DNA of 64,000 nt from a virus: positions 1 to 64,000 of IMG/VR virus record IMGVR_UViG_3300047498_000060; one strand, 5' to 3'. Position numbers and translations under genes: made by a program. Shown here in pieces: positions 48,110-56,482 of the stretch. How positions within the stretch are numbered: the stretch's first letter is position 1; every line of letters begins with the position of its first letter. A model generated the notes under the pieces. That model made no database searches. It was not told the origin of the DNA and was given only the letters and a program-made list of their open reading frames with translations.

Positions 48110-49402
48110 CTACCGAACAACAATGAGGTACTTCGAGCATCTCGTGATGGCAGTGTAGAGCGCGCGCTTCTTCGTCTCCGCGTCCATGTGTCCCGTGGGC
48201 TTGTCCACCACGATGACGTAGGTGAACTGACTGCCCTGGCTCTTGTGCACGGTGAGCGCGTAGCCGAAGTCGAAGAGCATGCCGATGCTCTCCCAGTCGC
48301 GCACACGATAGTCGGCCGCATCCTCGTACTCGTCGAAGTCGCGGATGGTCGCCTCGCGATTGAACTGGACCTTGCTGATGAGTCCCTCGACCATCAGCTC
48401 GTCGTCCTCGAAGAGCACCTGCGCGTAGTAGTGGAGCTTCGTCTCGCGCTTCTTCGAGAGCTGCACCACGACGCCGCGCATCCCGTTGAAGACGGTGTGC
48501 GCGATGTTCTTCAGGCAGATGACCTGGTCACCTACCTGGAGCTCGTCGGTGTAGTGGACGTCCCACGCGGCCCTGCGCGCCATGCCGTTCAAGGCCACGC
48601 GCTCTCGGTTGGTGTTCGTGAGGATGGCCACGTCGTTGTAGGTGGCCTTCTGCCCGAAGAGCTGGCTCACCACCGTCTCGAGCTGGGACATCCCCACGAT
48701 CTGCACCTCACGCGTGGGCGTGTTGTAGCTGTGGTTGTGGGGGATGAAGCCCTTGCGTCGGACCTCGTCGCTGAGTGCGAGGATGGGGCTACCCTGTGCC
48801 TGGCGGTGGATGGTCTCGAGGCGTAGGTCAGGGTCCTCCATCAGGTTGAACTTGCCGTACACCGGCGGCAGCTGCCCGTGGTCGCCCACCGCCAAGATGG
48901 GGATGCCGAACTGATGGAGCGCATCGTAGAGTCGCTCGTCCACCATCGAGGCCTCGTCCACGACGATGAGGTCGAGCCCAGGCTTCTTGCGCGACACCCA
49001 TCCCGTCACGCGTCCCGTGTTCTCGTCGACCACGGGGATGTAGAGGAGCGAGTGGAGCGTGCTGATGGTGTGGTTGGAGTACTGGCTGTTGGCGTCCTGG
49101 AGCTTGCGACGCAGTACGCCCGTGGCCTTGCCTGTGAAGGCAGAGAAGCCCACGGGCTGACGCTTGTAACGACCTGCGAGGAGGGACACTAGCGTCGACT
49201 TGCCTGAGCCGGCGTACCCACCCAAGGTGAGCAGGCCGCCGCTCATGTGCTTGCCGTACCACCTGCAGACCTTCTCGAACACCTCGCGCTGCTCATCGCT
49301 GAGCATGCTCTCGTCGAGGACCCGCTTGTGGCCCACGCTGTCGTTGCTCTTCTTGGGTACGTGCGTGAACTTGTACGGGCTGTTCTCGGTCTGCTTGTGC
49401 AT
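48110..49402 (-). CDS. SF1B helicase, RecD2/Dda-like
   Basis: 430 residues. Motif I GGYAGSGKST (61-70), motif Ia FTGKATGVL, motif II IVVDEASMVD, motif III GDHGQLPPV, motif V TVHKSQGSQF, motif VI YTAITRC, all intact. Smaller than RecD2 and close to phage Dda (439). Likely 5'-3' DNA unwinding in replication or recombination. TGATG overlap with the small gene upstream; 8 bp from the SF2 helicase gene. Confidence 0.88.
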   Translation of the reverse strand: MHKQTENSPYKFTHVPKKSNDSVGHKRVLDESMLSDEQREVFEKVCRWYGKHMSGGLLTLGGYAGSGKSTLVSLLAGRYKRQPVGFSAFTGKATGVLRRKLQDANSQYSNHTISTLHSLLYIPVVDENTGRVTGWVSRKKPGLDLIVVDEASMVDERLYDALHQFGIPILAVGDHGQLPPVYGKFNLMEDPDLRLETIHRQAQGSPILALSDEVRRKGFIPHNHSYNTPTREVQIVGMSQLETVVSQLFGQKATYNDVAILTNTNRERVALNGMARRAAWDVHYTDELQVGDQVICLKNIAHTVFNGMRGVVVQLSKKRETKLHYYAQVLFEDDELMVEGLISKVQFNREATIRDFDEYEDAADYRVRDWESIGMLFDFGYALTVHKSQGSQFTYVIVVDKPTGHMDAETKKRALYTAITRCSKYLIVVR

Positions 49403-49599
49403 CACGGCTTCCAGCTCGTGAAGTCCTCGGGGTCCATCAGGTTGAGGCCCATCTTCTTCTTCAAGAAGTTGTAGGTCTTTTGCTGCGTGCCCTTGTCGGC
49501 CTCGAGGGCTTCGGTCAGCCAGTCCTTCTCGGCCTGGCGCTGCTTCGGGTCCTCGGAGAGGTCGAGGTTCTCGCTGAACAGCACGTAGTCGTCACTCAT
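49402..49599 (-). CDS. Hypothetical protein (65 aa)
   Basis: MSDDYVLFSENLDLSEDPKQ, acidic helical protein ahead of the helicases, coupled to both neighbours. No family recognised. Confidence 0.62.
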   Translation of the reverse strand: MSDDYVLFSENLDLSEDPKQRQAEKDWLTEALEADKGTQQKTYNFLKKKMGLNLMDPEDFTSWKP

Positions 49600-50033
49600 C
49601 GCTTCTTCTTTCTCTTCGTCTTGGGCTCGTAGCCGAGTAGCTCGGATCCGAGCATCAGAACTTCATGGGGGAACTCGCCGGCGAGCTCCTTGTTGTGGAT
49701 GACATCGAGCAGCACGCGGATGATGGTGCGGTACCCGAACGTGTGCACGTCAGGAGCATCCTGCTGCCCGATGACATTGGCGAACTTCGCGGACTGCAGG
49801 AAGAACTGCCCCACCGGAGAGCCGAGCCACTGGATGACCGCGGCGGCTGCGGTGGCTTGCTTCTGCGTTGGCTTTCGCGGGCTATGCTGGTGCTCCGGGT
49901 CGAGCAAGTAGGCGAGCGTACTGAAGCCACCGCCGCGTTCGTTGTGCTCCTCCCAGAGCTGGGCGAACAACTCCTCTGCCGGGTTGTCGGCGAATCGGTA
50001 CCTACTAGGCCCGTGATGCTTCAACTTAGGCAT
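49596..50033 (-). CDS. Hypothetical protein (145 aa)
   Basis: ATG 50033 behind AGGAG. Mostly helical (EELFAQLWEEHNERGGGFST; FLQSAKFANVIGQQDAPDVH), Lys-rich tail. No family recognised. Confidence 0.65.
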   Translation of the reverse strand: MPKLKHHGPSRYRFADNPAEELFAQLWEEHNERGGGFSTLAYLLDPEHQHSPRKPTQKQATAAAAVIQWLGSPVGQFFLQSAKFANVIGQQDAPDVHTFGYRTIIRVLLDVIHNKELAGEFPHEVLMLGSELLGYEPKTKRKKKR

Positions 50034-50346
50034 GGTGATCTCCTGGTGAGACAAAGAGCTTCTGCAGCTCCGCGTTCGTCGTGTTGATGATGTCCTTGCG
50101 GTACGCATGCCTGCCAATGAGGTCCTCGCTGTACGCGCTCACATGGAGGCTCTCAGGCGTGAGCCACAGTTTCCCGCCCATCCCGAGGTTCCCCATGAAG
50201 CGGAACTCCCAGGTCCCGTAGTTGTCTCGGATGTTCCACTCGAGCATCTTGTACATGAACTGCTCACGCATCGACTCCGAGGCGCCGGCGTGCTCCACGA
50301 GCACGTTGAAGATCTTCTCGAACAACTCGTATGCCCCTAACCGCAT
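50026..50346 (-). CDS. Hypothetical protein (106 aa)
   Basis: MRLGAYELFEKIFNVLVEHA helical start, then YGTWEFRFMGNLGMGGKLWL beta region. Terminator hairpin lies just upstream of its ribosome-binding site, so its promoter is not evident. Confidence 0.65.
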   Translation of the reverse strand: MRLGAYELFEKIFNVLVEHAGASESMREQFMYKMLEWNIRDNYGTWEFRFMGNLGMGGKLWLTPESLHVSAYSEDLIGRHAYRKDIINTTNAELQKLFVSPGDHHA

Positions 50347-50359
50347 GGGTCCCTCGCGA

Positions 50360-50388
50360 GGCTAACAACAGCGGGGCTTACGCCCCTA
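50360..50388 (-). terminator. Intrinsic terminator
   Basis: Minus strand GGGGC-GTAA-GCCCC followed by GCTGTTGTTAGCC. Confidence 0.7.
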
Positions 50389-50670
50389 ACTTGTTCTTTT
50401 AGATCGATGCCTACCTGGTTGATCAGTGGAAAGTGCCTCGCAGTTTTGTGTTTCGACCTCGTTGTCTATTGCTCGCAACGCGGCGTCACGTTGCACGCTT
50501 GTTAGCGGTATGGGTACTACTAGCGCGCTACTGCCTTCAGCCAGTCTCCCGAATCGCATCACTCTCTTTACGCGTAAGGGTGCATTACCTGATGCTACGG
50601 AATCTTTCTTTTGACCTCCGTCTTCTGAGAATAACAAGAACCTCCAGACAGCCGTTGGTGTCTGCCTCAT
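50386..50670 (-). CDS. Possible gene of unusual composition (94 aa)
   Basis: ATG 50670 directly after element G, ribosome-binding site poor. MRQTPTAVWRFLLFSEDGGQ..., no family. This stretch is visibly less GC-rich than its surroundings and codon use is irregular, so it may be an acquired gene or non-coding. Bounded by terminators on both sides. Confidence 0.42.
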   Translation of the reverse strand: MRQTPTAVWRFLLFSEDGGQKKDSVASGNAPLRVKRVMRFGRLAEGSSALVVPIPLTSVQRDAALRAIDNEVETQNCEALSTDQPGRHRSKRTS

Positions 50671-50682
50671 GATCCTTGTCCC
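50665..50682 (-). promoter_or_regulatory. Promoter-like element G
   Basis: Minus strand GGGACAAGGATCATGAGG: same core but the start codon lies inside the element. Confidence 0.45.
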
Positions 50683-50706
50683 GCGTAGCGGGTGGTTCTT
50701 GCCGAG

Positions 50707-50741
50707 AGCTAAGAGAACAAAGAGCGAGCCGAAGCTCGCCC
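50707..50741 (-). terminator. Intrinsic terminator with TTCG loop
   Basis: Minus strand GCGAGC-TTCG-GCTCGC followed by TCTTTGTTCTCTTAGC, just after the DUF262-like gene. Confidence 0.82.
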
Positions 50742-50746
50742 CTGTT

Positions 50747-51268
50747 TCACTTCCTCTCTTGAGCGAGGAGCTCACGCACACGTTCGAGCTCCTCGCTCGT
50801 GTGCGCAACGCCTCCCTCGTTCAAGTCCAAGTACCACTGGAGTGTTTCGGCGCGCGTGTCTAGGTCGTTCACGTGCCACTTGAAGCTGGTTTGCGTGATG
50901 CGAAGGTTGTCGATGTAGTCCTTGAACCGATGCTTGCCGAAGATGACCAGCTCGTTGCGCAGGAACTTAGTCACAGCTTGGAGGCGCTGCTTGCCGTCCA
51001 CGAGAACGAAGTCCTTGATGCCTCCATTGTGCCAGCGTGGGCAGTTCGTGTAGATGTCCTTGCCGCTGTTACCTCCGCGCAGGATGAACTCGACGTAGCG
51101 CACCTGCTTCTGCTCATCCCACACATGAGCACGCTGGAAGTCAGGGTCCAGGTTGAGCCCATCCTTCTCGGTGTAGCCCCTCAACGCCTCGAGGAGATAG
51201 CTCCATGAGATGTCGACCTGGTAGTTCGCGGTTCGGGTGAACTGCGGGATGTCGCGAAAGCGCGCCAT
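50747..51268 (-). CDS. DUF262-like protein (173 aa)
   Basis: LNLDPDFQRAHVWDEQKQVR, VEFILRGGNSG and FVLVDGKQRLQAVTKFL match the DUF262/ParB-like N-terminal domain (as in GmrSD), including the DGKQRL motif. In bacteria this domain belongs to defence or nuclease proteins; the phage form lacks the DUF1524 nuclease half. Could be an NTPase-type regulator or counter-defence protein. Confidence 0.75.
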   Translation of the reverse strand: MARFRDIPQFTRTANYQVDISWSYLLEALRGYTEKDGLNLDPDFQRAHVWDEQKQVRYVEFILRGGNSGKDIYTNCPRWHNGGIKDFVLVDGKQRLQAVTKFLRNELVIFGKHRFKDYIDNLRITQTSFKWHVNDLDTRAETLQWYLDLNEGGVAHTSEELERVRELLAQERK

Positions 51269-51271
51269 CAC

Positions 51272-51976
51272 CTAGTGCCCGTGGTTGCAGCCCAGAATGT
51301 ACTTCCTGCCATCAGGTCCATCGAGCACCTCCTCGTAGCTGCCGCAGCAGCCCTCGTCTCGCTGCTTCTTGAAGCGACGTATCTGGCTCGGACTCTTGAG
51401 CAGTGCCACGCGCTGATTGTCCATACACTCGAGCCCTAGGTTGTGGAGGTGACAGCCTGCCCAGCGCGCGATGTTGCTCGGCAGTACGTCGTCCCAGTCC
51501 TTCTTCCGGCTCGCACAGCGTGCGGCTGCAATGGCCTCACGCGCTGCGACCCAGAAGACGTGCATGGCCCTGTCCGTGGAGCGTAGGTGCGGCAGCGCCT
51601 TCATGTTGTCGGCCGTGGACAGCTTGAGATCCACGGGCCCGAGCTCGATTCTCATCTCGGGATGAATGAAGGCGTGCTTCTCGTCTCTCCACATCCAACG
51701 CAAGGACAGCGTGGTGCGGTCCACGCATAAGAAGAACCGCTGTCCGTAGCCACCCTCGAGAGCTGACGGCTGCTTGGCCATCGGGGTGAACTTCACGGGC
51801 CGTTTGAGCTTGGTCGTCTGCTGTCGAATCTCCGCGAAGATGATGGGCATGTCCGTCGGATCATCCAACCTGAACTGTCCCTCGCGCCGTGCCCACTTCG
51901 CCGGGCGTAGCAAGGCGCTGGTCTGGTGCATGGCCCGGCGCTTGTACTCAGCCGGGTCCACGACCATCCATACCAT
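51272..51976 (-). CDS. Hypothetical protein (234 aa)
   Basis: Start taken at ATG 51976 inside the end of the zinc gene. MVWMVVDPAEYKRRAMHQTS and the C-terminal GCCGSYEEVLDGPDGRKYIL are the recognisable stretches. Internal similarity to known families not found. Confidence 0.62.
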   Translation of the reverse strand: MVWMVVDPAEYKRRAMHQTSALLRPAKWARREGQFRLDDPTDMPIIFAEIRQQTTKLKRPVKFTPMAKQPSALEGGYGQRFFLCVDRTTLSLRWMWRDEKHAFIHPEMRIELGPVDLKLSTADNMKALPHLRSTDRAMHVFWVAAREAIAAARCASRKKDWDDVLPSNIARWAGCHLHNLGLECMDNQRVALLKSPSQIRRFKKQRDEGCCGSYEEVLDGPDGRKYILGCNHGH

Positions 51977-52229
51977 CGAGCTCGCGTTCGACAAGCGCCT
52001 GCGCCTCGAAGCGGCTCAACGAATGGTCACGTAGTCCCTTGCGCGTTCGGCGCATCGTCTCGAGGAACTTGTTGCAGCGATTCTGGGTGTTCGTGAGGTT
52101 CGTCAGCATCGCCTGGTACTCGGGGTGAGCACGCACCCGAGCAAGGTCTGCCGGTTCACAGGGCAGGTGGTCACGGTAATCCTCGGCTGTGCGGAACAAT
52201 CGTCCGCAAGAACACTCGTTCAACTCCAT
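51948..52229 (-). CDS. Zinc-finger protein (93 aa)
   Basis: ATG 52229 behind AGGAG. MELNECSCGRLFRTAEDYRD HLPCEP is a C2HC-type finger at the N-terminus; the rest is helical. Confidence 0.62.
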   Translation of the reverse strand: MELNECSCGRLFRTAEDYRDHLPCEPADLARVRAHPEYQAMLTNLTNTQNRCNKFLETMRRTRKGLRDHSLSRFEAQALVERELDGMDGRGPG

Positions 52230-52240
52230 GGGTCTCCTGA

Positions 52241-52696
52241 CTAGAGCGGGACGATGGACAGGACAATCTTGAAGATCGCCGCTGCAGGCCCCGCGTACTG
52301 TTCGCACTTCTTGAGGATGTCGCAGATCTTCTCCCACCCGGACTTCTCGGTGACGAGGCCCGTGTCGAGGTAGGTCTGCACGATGGCTTGAAGCTCGGCG
52401 GGTGAGGCCTTCTTCAGGCCCACCACGTCGGCTGCCTTGAGCGGGGTCTCCTGCTCGATGGCGACGATCATCTCCTGCTCGCTGAACAACTCTTCGGCCA
52501 TAGCCATTCTCCTCAGCTGGGCGGCCACCCGGCCCCGGGTGTCCTTGGTTACCCCGCCATCATAGAGAAGGAGCTCGATGGTCGTCTTCGAGGTCCGGAA
52601 GAGTCGTGCGACACGCGTCTCACCGAGTTCAGCGCGCAGCCTTCTTAGCCGGTCTCTTTCGCTCGGTTCGAGCTTCAGGTCGCGGGACTGGGGCAT
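52241..52696 (-). CDS. Helix-turn-helix protein (151 aa)
   Basis: RLRAELGETRVARLFRTSKT plus TIELLLYDGGVTKDTRGRVA gives an N-terminal helix-turn-helix. The C-terminus (YAGPAAAIFKIVLSIVPL) is hydrophobic and could be a short membrane contact. Overlaps the previous gene by 68 bp. Confidence 0.6.
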   Translation of the reverse strand: MPQSRDLKLEPSERDRLRRLRAELGETRVARLFRTSKTTIELLLYDGGVTKDTRGRVAAQLRRMAMAEELFSEQEMIVAIEQETPLKAADVVGLKKASPAELQAIVQTYLDTGLVTEKSGWEKICDILKKCEQYAGPAAAIFKIVLSIVPL

Positions 52697-52949
52697 AGAG
52701 CTCCTTCATGGGCTTGCGTCCATCACGGATGGCGATGGCTTCCTGGCACCAGTAGTGCTGGCGGATCTCGTGGATGTGCTGAGGGTTGTGCGGGTTCCAG
52801 GGTTTCACGCCCGACAGGTCGAAGGGCGTTGGCTGCCCACAGACGGCCGCGTGTTCCGGAGGCTCTCCCTGGATGAAGTGAGCGAGCGCGAACTCCTTGT
52901 TGCCCTCCTTGTGGGCGAAGATGTACCAACCCTCTTTCTTCTCGCTCAT
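52629..52949 (-). CDS. Hypothetical protein (106 aa)
   Basis: MSEKKEGWYIFAHKEGNKEF ALAHF, then WNPHNPQHIHEIRQHYWCQE, Lys/Arg-rich tail. ATGA overlap with the NUMOD4 gene. No family recognised. Confidence 0.62.
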   Translation of the reverse strand: MSEKKEGWYIFAHKEGNKEFALAHFIQGEPPEHAAVCGQPTPFDLSGVKPWNPHNPQHIHEIRQHYWCQEAIAIRDGRKPMKELYAPVPRPEARTERKRPAKKAAR

Positions 52950-53203
52950 GCGTCTCCTACTTTCCGTACACCGAGATGACTGCCTTCCTCGTAAACCCGC
53001 TTACCTGCGAGACCCACTGCTGGGTAGCCGTTCTTCCCGGGCTTGCCGCCCAATACATGCGGTGTGGACCATAGGCCCTTCCGTGCGTGGCGACCGCGAC
53101 GGTACCAGGACCGAACGCGGCCAAGGTTACTGACCTCGTAGCCAACATGGTCACGGGTAGTGCGCCATTCCTCGGAGGCAAGCTCCGTAGCTGAGAACAT
53201 CAT
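52946..53203 (-). CDS. NUMOD4-only remnant of a homing endonuclease (85 aa)
   Basis: EEWRTTRDHVGYEVSNLGRV RSWYRRG and VLGGKPGKNGYPAVGLAGKR are the NUMOD4 domain that normally precedes an HNH nuclease. After KRVY the HNH part is missing and the protein ends within 15 residues, coupled by ATGA to the next gene. Probably a decayed or deleted homing gene now kept as an ORF. Confidence 0.75.
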   Translation of the reverse strand: MMFSATELASEEWRTTRDHVGYEVSNLGRVRSWYRRGRHARKGLWSTPHVLGGKPGKNGYPAVGLAGKRVYEEGSHLGVRKVGDA

Positions 53204-54138
53204 GCCGGCTTGTTTTTCAGCAGGGCGAAGTTGTGTTCGTTCGTGAGCTCTTTGCGGAACTGATGGAACCCCCAGATGTTACCTACGGGGACGTGATCGA
53301 ACACCCAGCTCATGGCCGCCTTCATCGCCTGACGTTCCCACTCCCGCATCGTGAGCGCCTGGCACTGATGCTCGAATGGGCTCATGTGGCCGTTGACGAG
53401 GATCTTGCCGGCGCGGTCCAGGTCAGCAACGGGAGCGAACTTCCCCTGGTTCAAGTACGAGACAGCAGCACAACGCCCTGCGGAGACGAGACAGAGCTCG
53501 CGGTCGGTCCAGATCCTCTTGGGATCTTCCTCGAAGATGCCCTGAAGCAGCCCGTCGTCGCTGCCGACGTAGGGAAGGTGCCACTCGCCTGCGGCGAGCT
53601 TGCGGGGCTCGCTCTTCTGGTAGGCATCGAGCGCCATGTGCATCGTGCGCTCGAACTCCGGTTGTGCCATCGGGTCAACGCGGAGAGCCCATGCGTTGTC
53701 CCACTCCGTCGCCGTCGCAACCACGGTAGTGAACATCCAGGGCTCGACGATGCGATTGGAGATCTGCTTGTGGAGGCCGATCTTCGCGAGCTCGCGTGCA
53801 GACTCAAGCATCTGGTTGCGTGCGTGCAACCACTCCTTACGCGCAGCAAAGCGCGGCGTGATGGCGTGCTCGTCACCGCCATCATCGTCGCTGAGCTCTT
53901 CGTTCGCTTGCATGCCAGATTGGTTACGTCCCCAAAACACGGGAAACATCGGATCTTCCTCAACGCGCTTGAGGAGCTTCTCTACTGGGATCGCTCTGCT
54001 GGAGGCGGCGTTCCTGCTGAACATCCTGTGCGTGTTGAACTCCGCCAACACGATACGAGGCATAGTCAGCTCGAATGTGGTCACCCGCGCTCCGTTTGGG
54101 CCCACTGAATCAAGTATCAACTTCGCGTCATAACCCAT
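53200..54138 (-). CDS. thyX: FAD-dependent thymidylate synthase
   Basis: 312 residues. THRMFSRNAASSR (36-48) is the ThyX RHRxxSxNxxSxR motif with the first Arg replaced by Thr, and GKILVNGHMSPFEHQ is the second conserved block. It makes dTMP from dUMP with FAD and methylene-tetrahydrofolate. Length is above the bacterial norm (about 220-260), as often in phages. Provides nucleotides for replication. Confidence 0.88.
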   Translation of the reverse strand: MGYDAKLILDSVGPNGARVTTFELTMPRIVLAEFNTHRMFSRNAASSRAIPVEKLLKRVEEDPMFPVFWGRNQSGMQANEELSDDDGGDEHAITPRFAARKEWLHARNQMLESARELAKIGLHKQISNRIVEPWMFTTVVATATEWDNAWALRVDPMAQPEFERTMHMALDAYQKSEPRKLAAGEWHLPYVGSDDGLLQGIFEEDPKRIWTDRELCLVSAGRCAAVSYLNQGKFAPVADLDRAGKILVNGHMSPFEHQCQALTMREWERQAMKAAMSWVFDHVPVGNIWGFHQFRKELTNEHNFALLKNKPA

Positions 54139-54141
54139 GTC

Positions 54142-54780
54142 TTACCTGTTCGAGCCCGGCGGGGCTTTGTGTGGATTCACTGCAAGCTCTGCGAAGTGCG
54201 CTTCGAGCTCCTGTTTGAACGCCTCGATGATAGTTGGCTTGTTCTTGTGGATCTCTGCGGCTACCTGTCGGTCCTTTTCTTCTGCCTCAAGCTCTGCTTT
54301 GAGCAGCGATTGGAAACGCGGGAAGATGACGTTGCAGAACTGGGTACACTGAACCTCGGGAACCTGGATGAAGTGGCGACCTGCCTCCTCGAGGTGCGTG
54401 AACTCCATCCAGTCGTCGAAGCCTGCCTCCTCGTCGAGGTCGAAGGACAACCCACTCTCCGGATCTTCTCCCTTGAGAAGCTTCTCCTCGAACATCTTCT
54501 CTTCGGGGTCCTCGAGCTTGCTCGCTGCCGCACGAATAGAGGCGATCGACGCCACGGAGTCGTAGACCCGCCTGTCCGAGCGGCCGAACATCAGCTTCTC
54601 GAACAGGTAGTCCGGGCGCATGCCGAGGAGGAACGCACGGAACTCCTTCCCAGGCTGCGACCATACGTAGACGTAGTTTCCGCGGTCGCTCGCCGTCGAG
54701 AAGAAGCCGGTCTCGAGGTCCAGTACGATGAGAGCCCAATCTTCGCCGTTTACGTTGTCGACCTTGTACTTCTTCAGCAT
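54142..54780 (-). CDS. Hypothetical acidic protein (212 aa)
   Basis: ATG 54780 behind AAGAGGTG. MLKKYKVDNVNGEDWALIVL beta start, then helical acidic region (KLEDPEEKMFEEKLLKGEDP). No family recognised. Confidence 0.65.
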   Translation of the reverse strand: MLKKYKVDNVNGEDWALIVLDLETGFFSTASDRGNYVYVWSQPGKEFRAFLLGMRPDYLFEKLMFGRSDRRVYDSVASIASIRAAASKLEDPEEKMFEEKLLKGEDPESGLSFDLDEEAGFDDWMEFTHLEEAGRHFIQVPEVQCTQFCNVIFPRFQSLLKAELEAEEKDRQVAAEIHKNKPTIIEAFKQELEAHFAELAVNPHKAPPGSNR

Positions 54781-54782
54781 GT

Positions 54783-55046
54783 TCACCTCTTGCACTTGAT
54801 GCCCGAGTCGTCTGCTCCTGCATCCACCTTGTACTCGGCCATCGCGTCAACCACGGCGCAGTACGCCGCGCGGACTTCCTGACCCTCGATAGACTCTGCG
54901 CCAGTGTGCTGGTACGCCAGTCCGTCGTCCGTGCGCGCGTTCATGAGGTCCTTCACTGCCTTGGGCGAGAGCACGGCTCCGCCACCGCAGCCGGCGAGGA
55001 AGCTGAGGATGGCGGTGTACGTGAGGGTCCACTTGAATTTCTTCAT
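54783..55046 (-). CDS. Small lipoprotein (87 aa)
   Basis: ATG 55046 behind GAAGGAG. MKKFKWTLTYTAILSFLAGC with lipobox LAGC then GGG. Mature part has two Cys (AAYCAVV, IKCKR). Membrane lipoprotein, second in the window. Confidence 0.72.
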   Translation of the reverse strand: MKKFKWTLTYTAILSFLAGCGGGAVLSPKAVKDLMNARTDDGLAYQHTGAESIEGQEVRAAYCAVVDAMAEYKVDAGADDSGIKCKR

Positions 55047-55075
55047 GGGAGCTCCTTCGACATTGTAAGAGAACG

Positions 55076-55303
55076 TCAGCATGTTCGGTCCGGCACTGCT
55101 GCGGCCATCTCGTCGCTGGTGCACTGCTCACGCCAGCAGAGCTGACACCAGGCGATGCCCACGATACTGCTGACGTTGTGGGGCAGGGAGAGTGGGACGG
55201 TGACGCGGACCCTGGCGTTACCTGCGAGCAGCCTCACGCCGCACTTGCAGCAGACGTGGTCGACCTGCAGCGTGACGAGCTTCGGCTCGGGCGCTTCTCT
55301 CAT
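55076..55303 (-). CDS. Zinc-ribbon miniprotein (75 aa)
   Basis: ATG 55303 (ATGA). DHVCCKCGVRLLAGNARVR and IAWCQLCWREQCTSDEM give two CxxC knuckles. Confidence 0.62.
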   Translation of the reverse strand: MREAPEPKLVTLQVDHVCCKCGVRLLAGNARVRVTVPLSLPHNVSSIVGIAWCQLCWREQCTSDEMAAAVPDRTC

Positions 55304-55731
55304 CCGTTCCCCCCTCGATGCCACCGCGCGTTGCGCAGTCGGTTGGTGTACTCGGCGACCCAGGCCATAGCCTCCTGTACCGTCGGGAAGCGACCGATGG
55401 TGTCGTGCACACCGGCGAGTATCTGGATGGCGTAGTCGTGGACGTACTGCGTGGGCGGGAAGTTCAGTGGCGCGTACGTCTGCAGCGCGTCGACGAGCCG
55501 CTGGTAGGTTGCCTGACTTGGGCTCCCGTTCTTCTGTGACTCTGAGAGCACCAGCCAGGCCGCGTTTGCTACGCGCTCGGTATCCCGCCAGCTACGCATG
55601 AACTCGATGAACTTCTCGGCGAGCTGCTCCTGCGTGAGCGTCTTGGTGAAGTACTCCTTTACCTGCGCCTCGTCTGCGGCCTCGTATCCACGAATCTCAT
55701 CGATGGGCATCCGTCGTTGTTTTGCTGCCAT
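55300..55731 (-). CDS. Hypothetical helical protein (143 aa)
   Basis: ATG 55731 behind TGGAGG. MAAKQRRMPIDEIRGYEAAD, then helices to RNARWHRGGNG. First gene downstream of element H. No family recognised. Confidence 0.63.
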   Translation of the reverse strand: MAAKQRRMPIDEIRGYEAADEAQVKEYFTKTLTQEQLAEKFIEFMRSWRDTERVANAAWLVLSESQKNGSPSQATYQRLVDALQTYAPLNFPPTQYVHDYAIQILAGVHDTIGRFPTVQEAMAWVAEYTNRLRNARWHRGGNG

Positions 55732-55759
55732 GATCCTCCATGGAGCGCGTGAAGCGTCC

Positions 55760-55773
55760 GAGATCCTTGTGCC
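55760..55773 (-). promoter_or_regulatory. Promoter-like element H
   Basis: Minus strand GGCACAAGGATCTC; AACTC lies 16 bases upstream of ACAAG. Here TGGAGG is about 20 bp further downstream, at the ribosome-binding site of the 143-residue gene. Confidence 0.5.
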
Positions 55774-55810
55774 GCAAGCCAGGCAGGAGTTGTAGGCGTA
55801 GCTCTCCTTT

Positions 55811-56479
55811 TCAGTAAAGCGTATCTCCTTCATCTCCGGGTTCTTCAAAAGACACGCCGTCAGGAAGAGCGTACGACTCGTCATTGTCTGACGTAGCTAC
55901 GGTGCGTGTCCGATAGCTGGTCGGTCTTCCGACACTCATTACGTGTCGTGGAGTCAGCTTTTTGATGTGAGCACGAGAGGTTTCTGGATCTAGGCCTAAC
56001 TGTTCGCACACAACAAGGAAGCTGGTGCTCACCTTTTCCTCACGCACCCGTAGCGCCCAGCTTGGATGACCAGACGCCTCTACGAACAGCCACTCAAACG
56101 CCTGATCTGCGAGCTGTCTCTGCAGCAGTCGCGTACTGGACCGGTACAGCACCCAGTCGAAGGCAGCGCGACGAATCAGCTCTAGCATCAACCCCCTGCA
56201 GCCTTCAACCTCCTGCCGCAGCAGCTCCTCTTCGTACGGGGTGCGCCGAACGTAGGGGGTGCGTTCCACGGGCCGGCGGATGAGGATGACCTCGGGAGCC
56301 AAGGGCTCCGGGTCCCATGCCGAGGGAGCAAGCTCCACCTCAGGGAGGACCACCAAGACCGGCGGCGGGACCACCACCGCACGCGCCGGAGGCAGGACAA
56401 GCTTAGGGGTGACGAGTCGCGTGTCCCTGGCGGCACCCAGAACCGCAGAACGAATGAAGGCAGAAGGGGTAAGCAGCAC
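55811..56479 (-). CDS. Hypothetical protein (222 aa)
   Basis: GTG 56479. Pro/Val-rich first 75 residues, then a helical domain (YEEELLRQEVEGCRGLMLEL; LVVCEQLGLDPETSRAHIKK) that could be a helix-turn-helix. Follows the virion protein at 56.5 kb. Confidence 0.6.
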   Translation of the reverse strand: MLLTPSAFIRSAVLGAARDTRLVTPKLVLPPARAVVVPPPVLVVLPEVELAPSAWDPEPLAPEVILIRRPVERTPYVRRTPYEEELLRQEVEGCRGLMLELIRRAAFDWVLYRSSTRLLQRQLADQAFEWLFVEASGHPSWALRVREEKVSTSFLVVCEQLGLDPETSRAHIKKLTPRHVMSVGRPTSYRTRTVATSDNDESYALPDGVSFEEPGDEGDTLY

Positions 56480-56482
56480 GGG

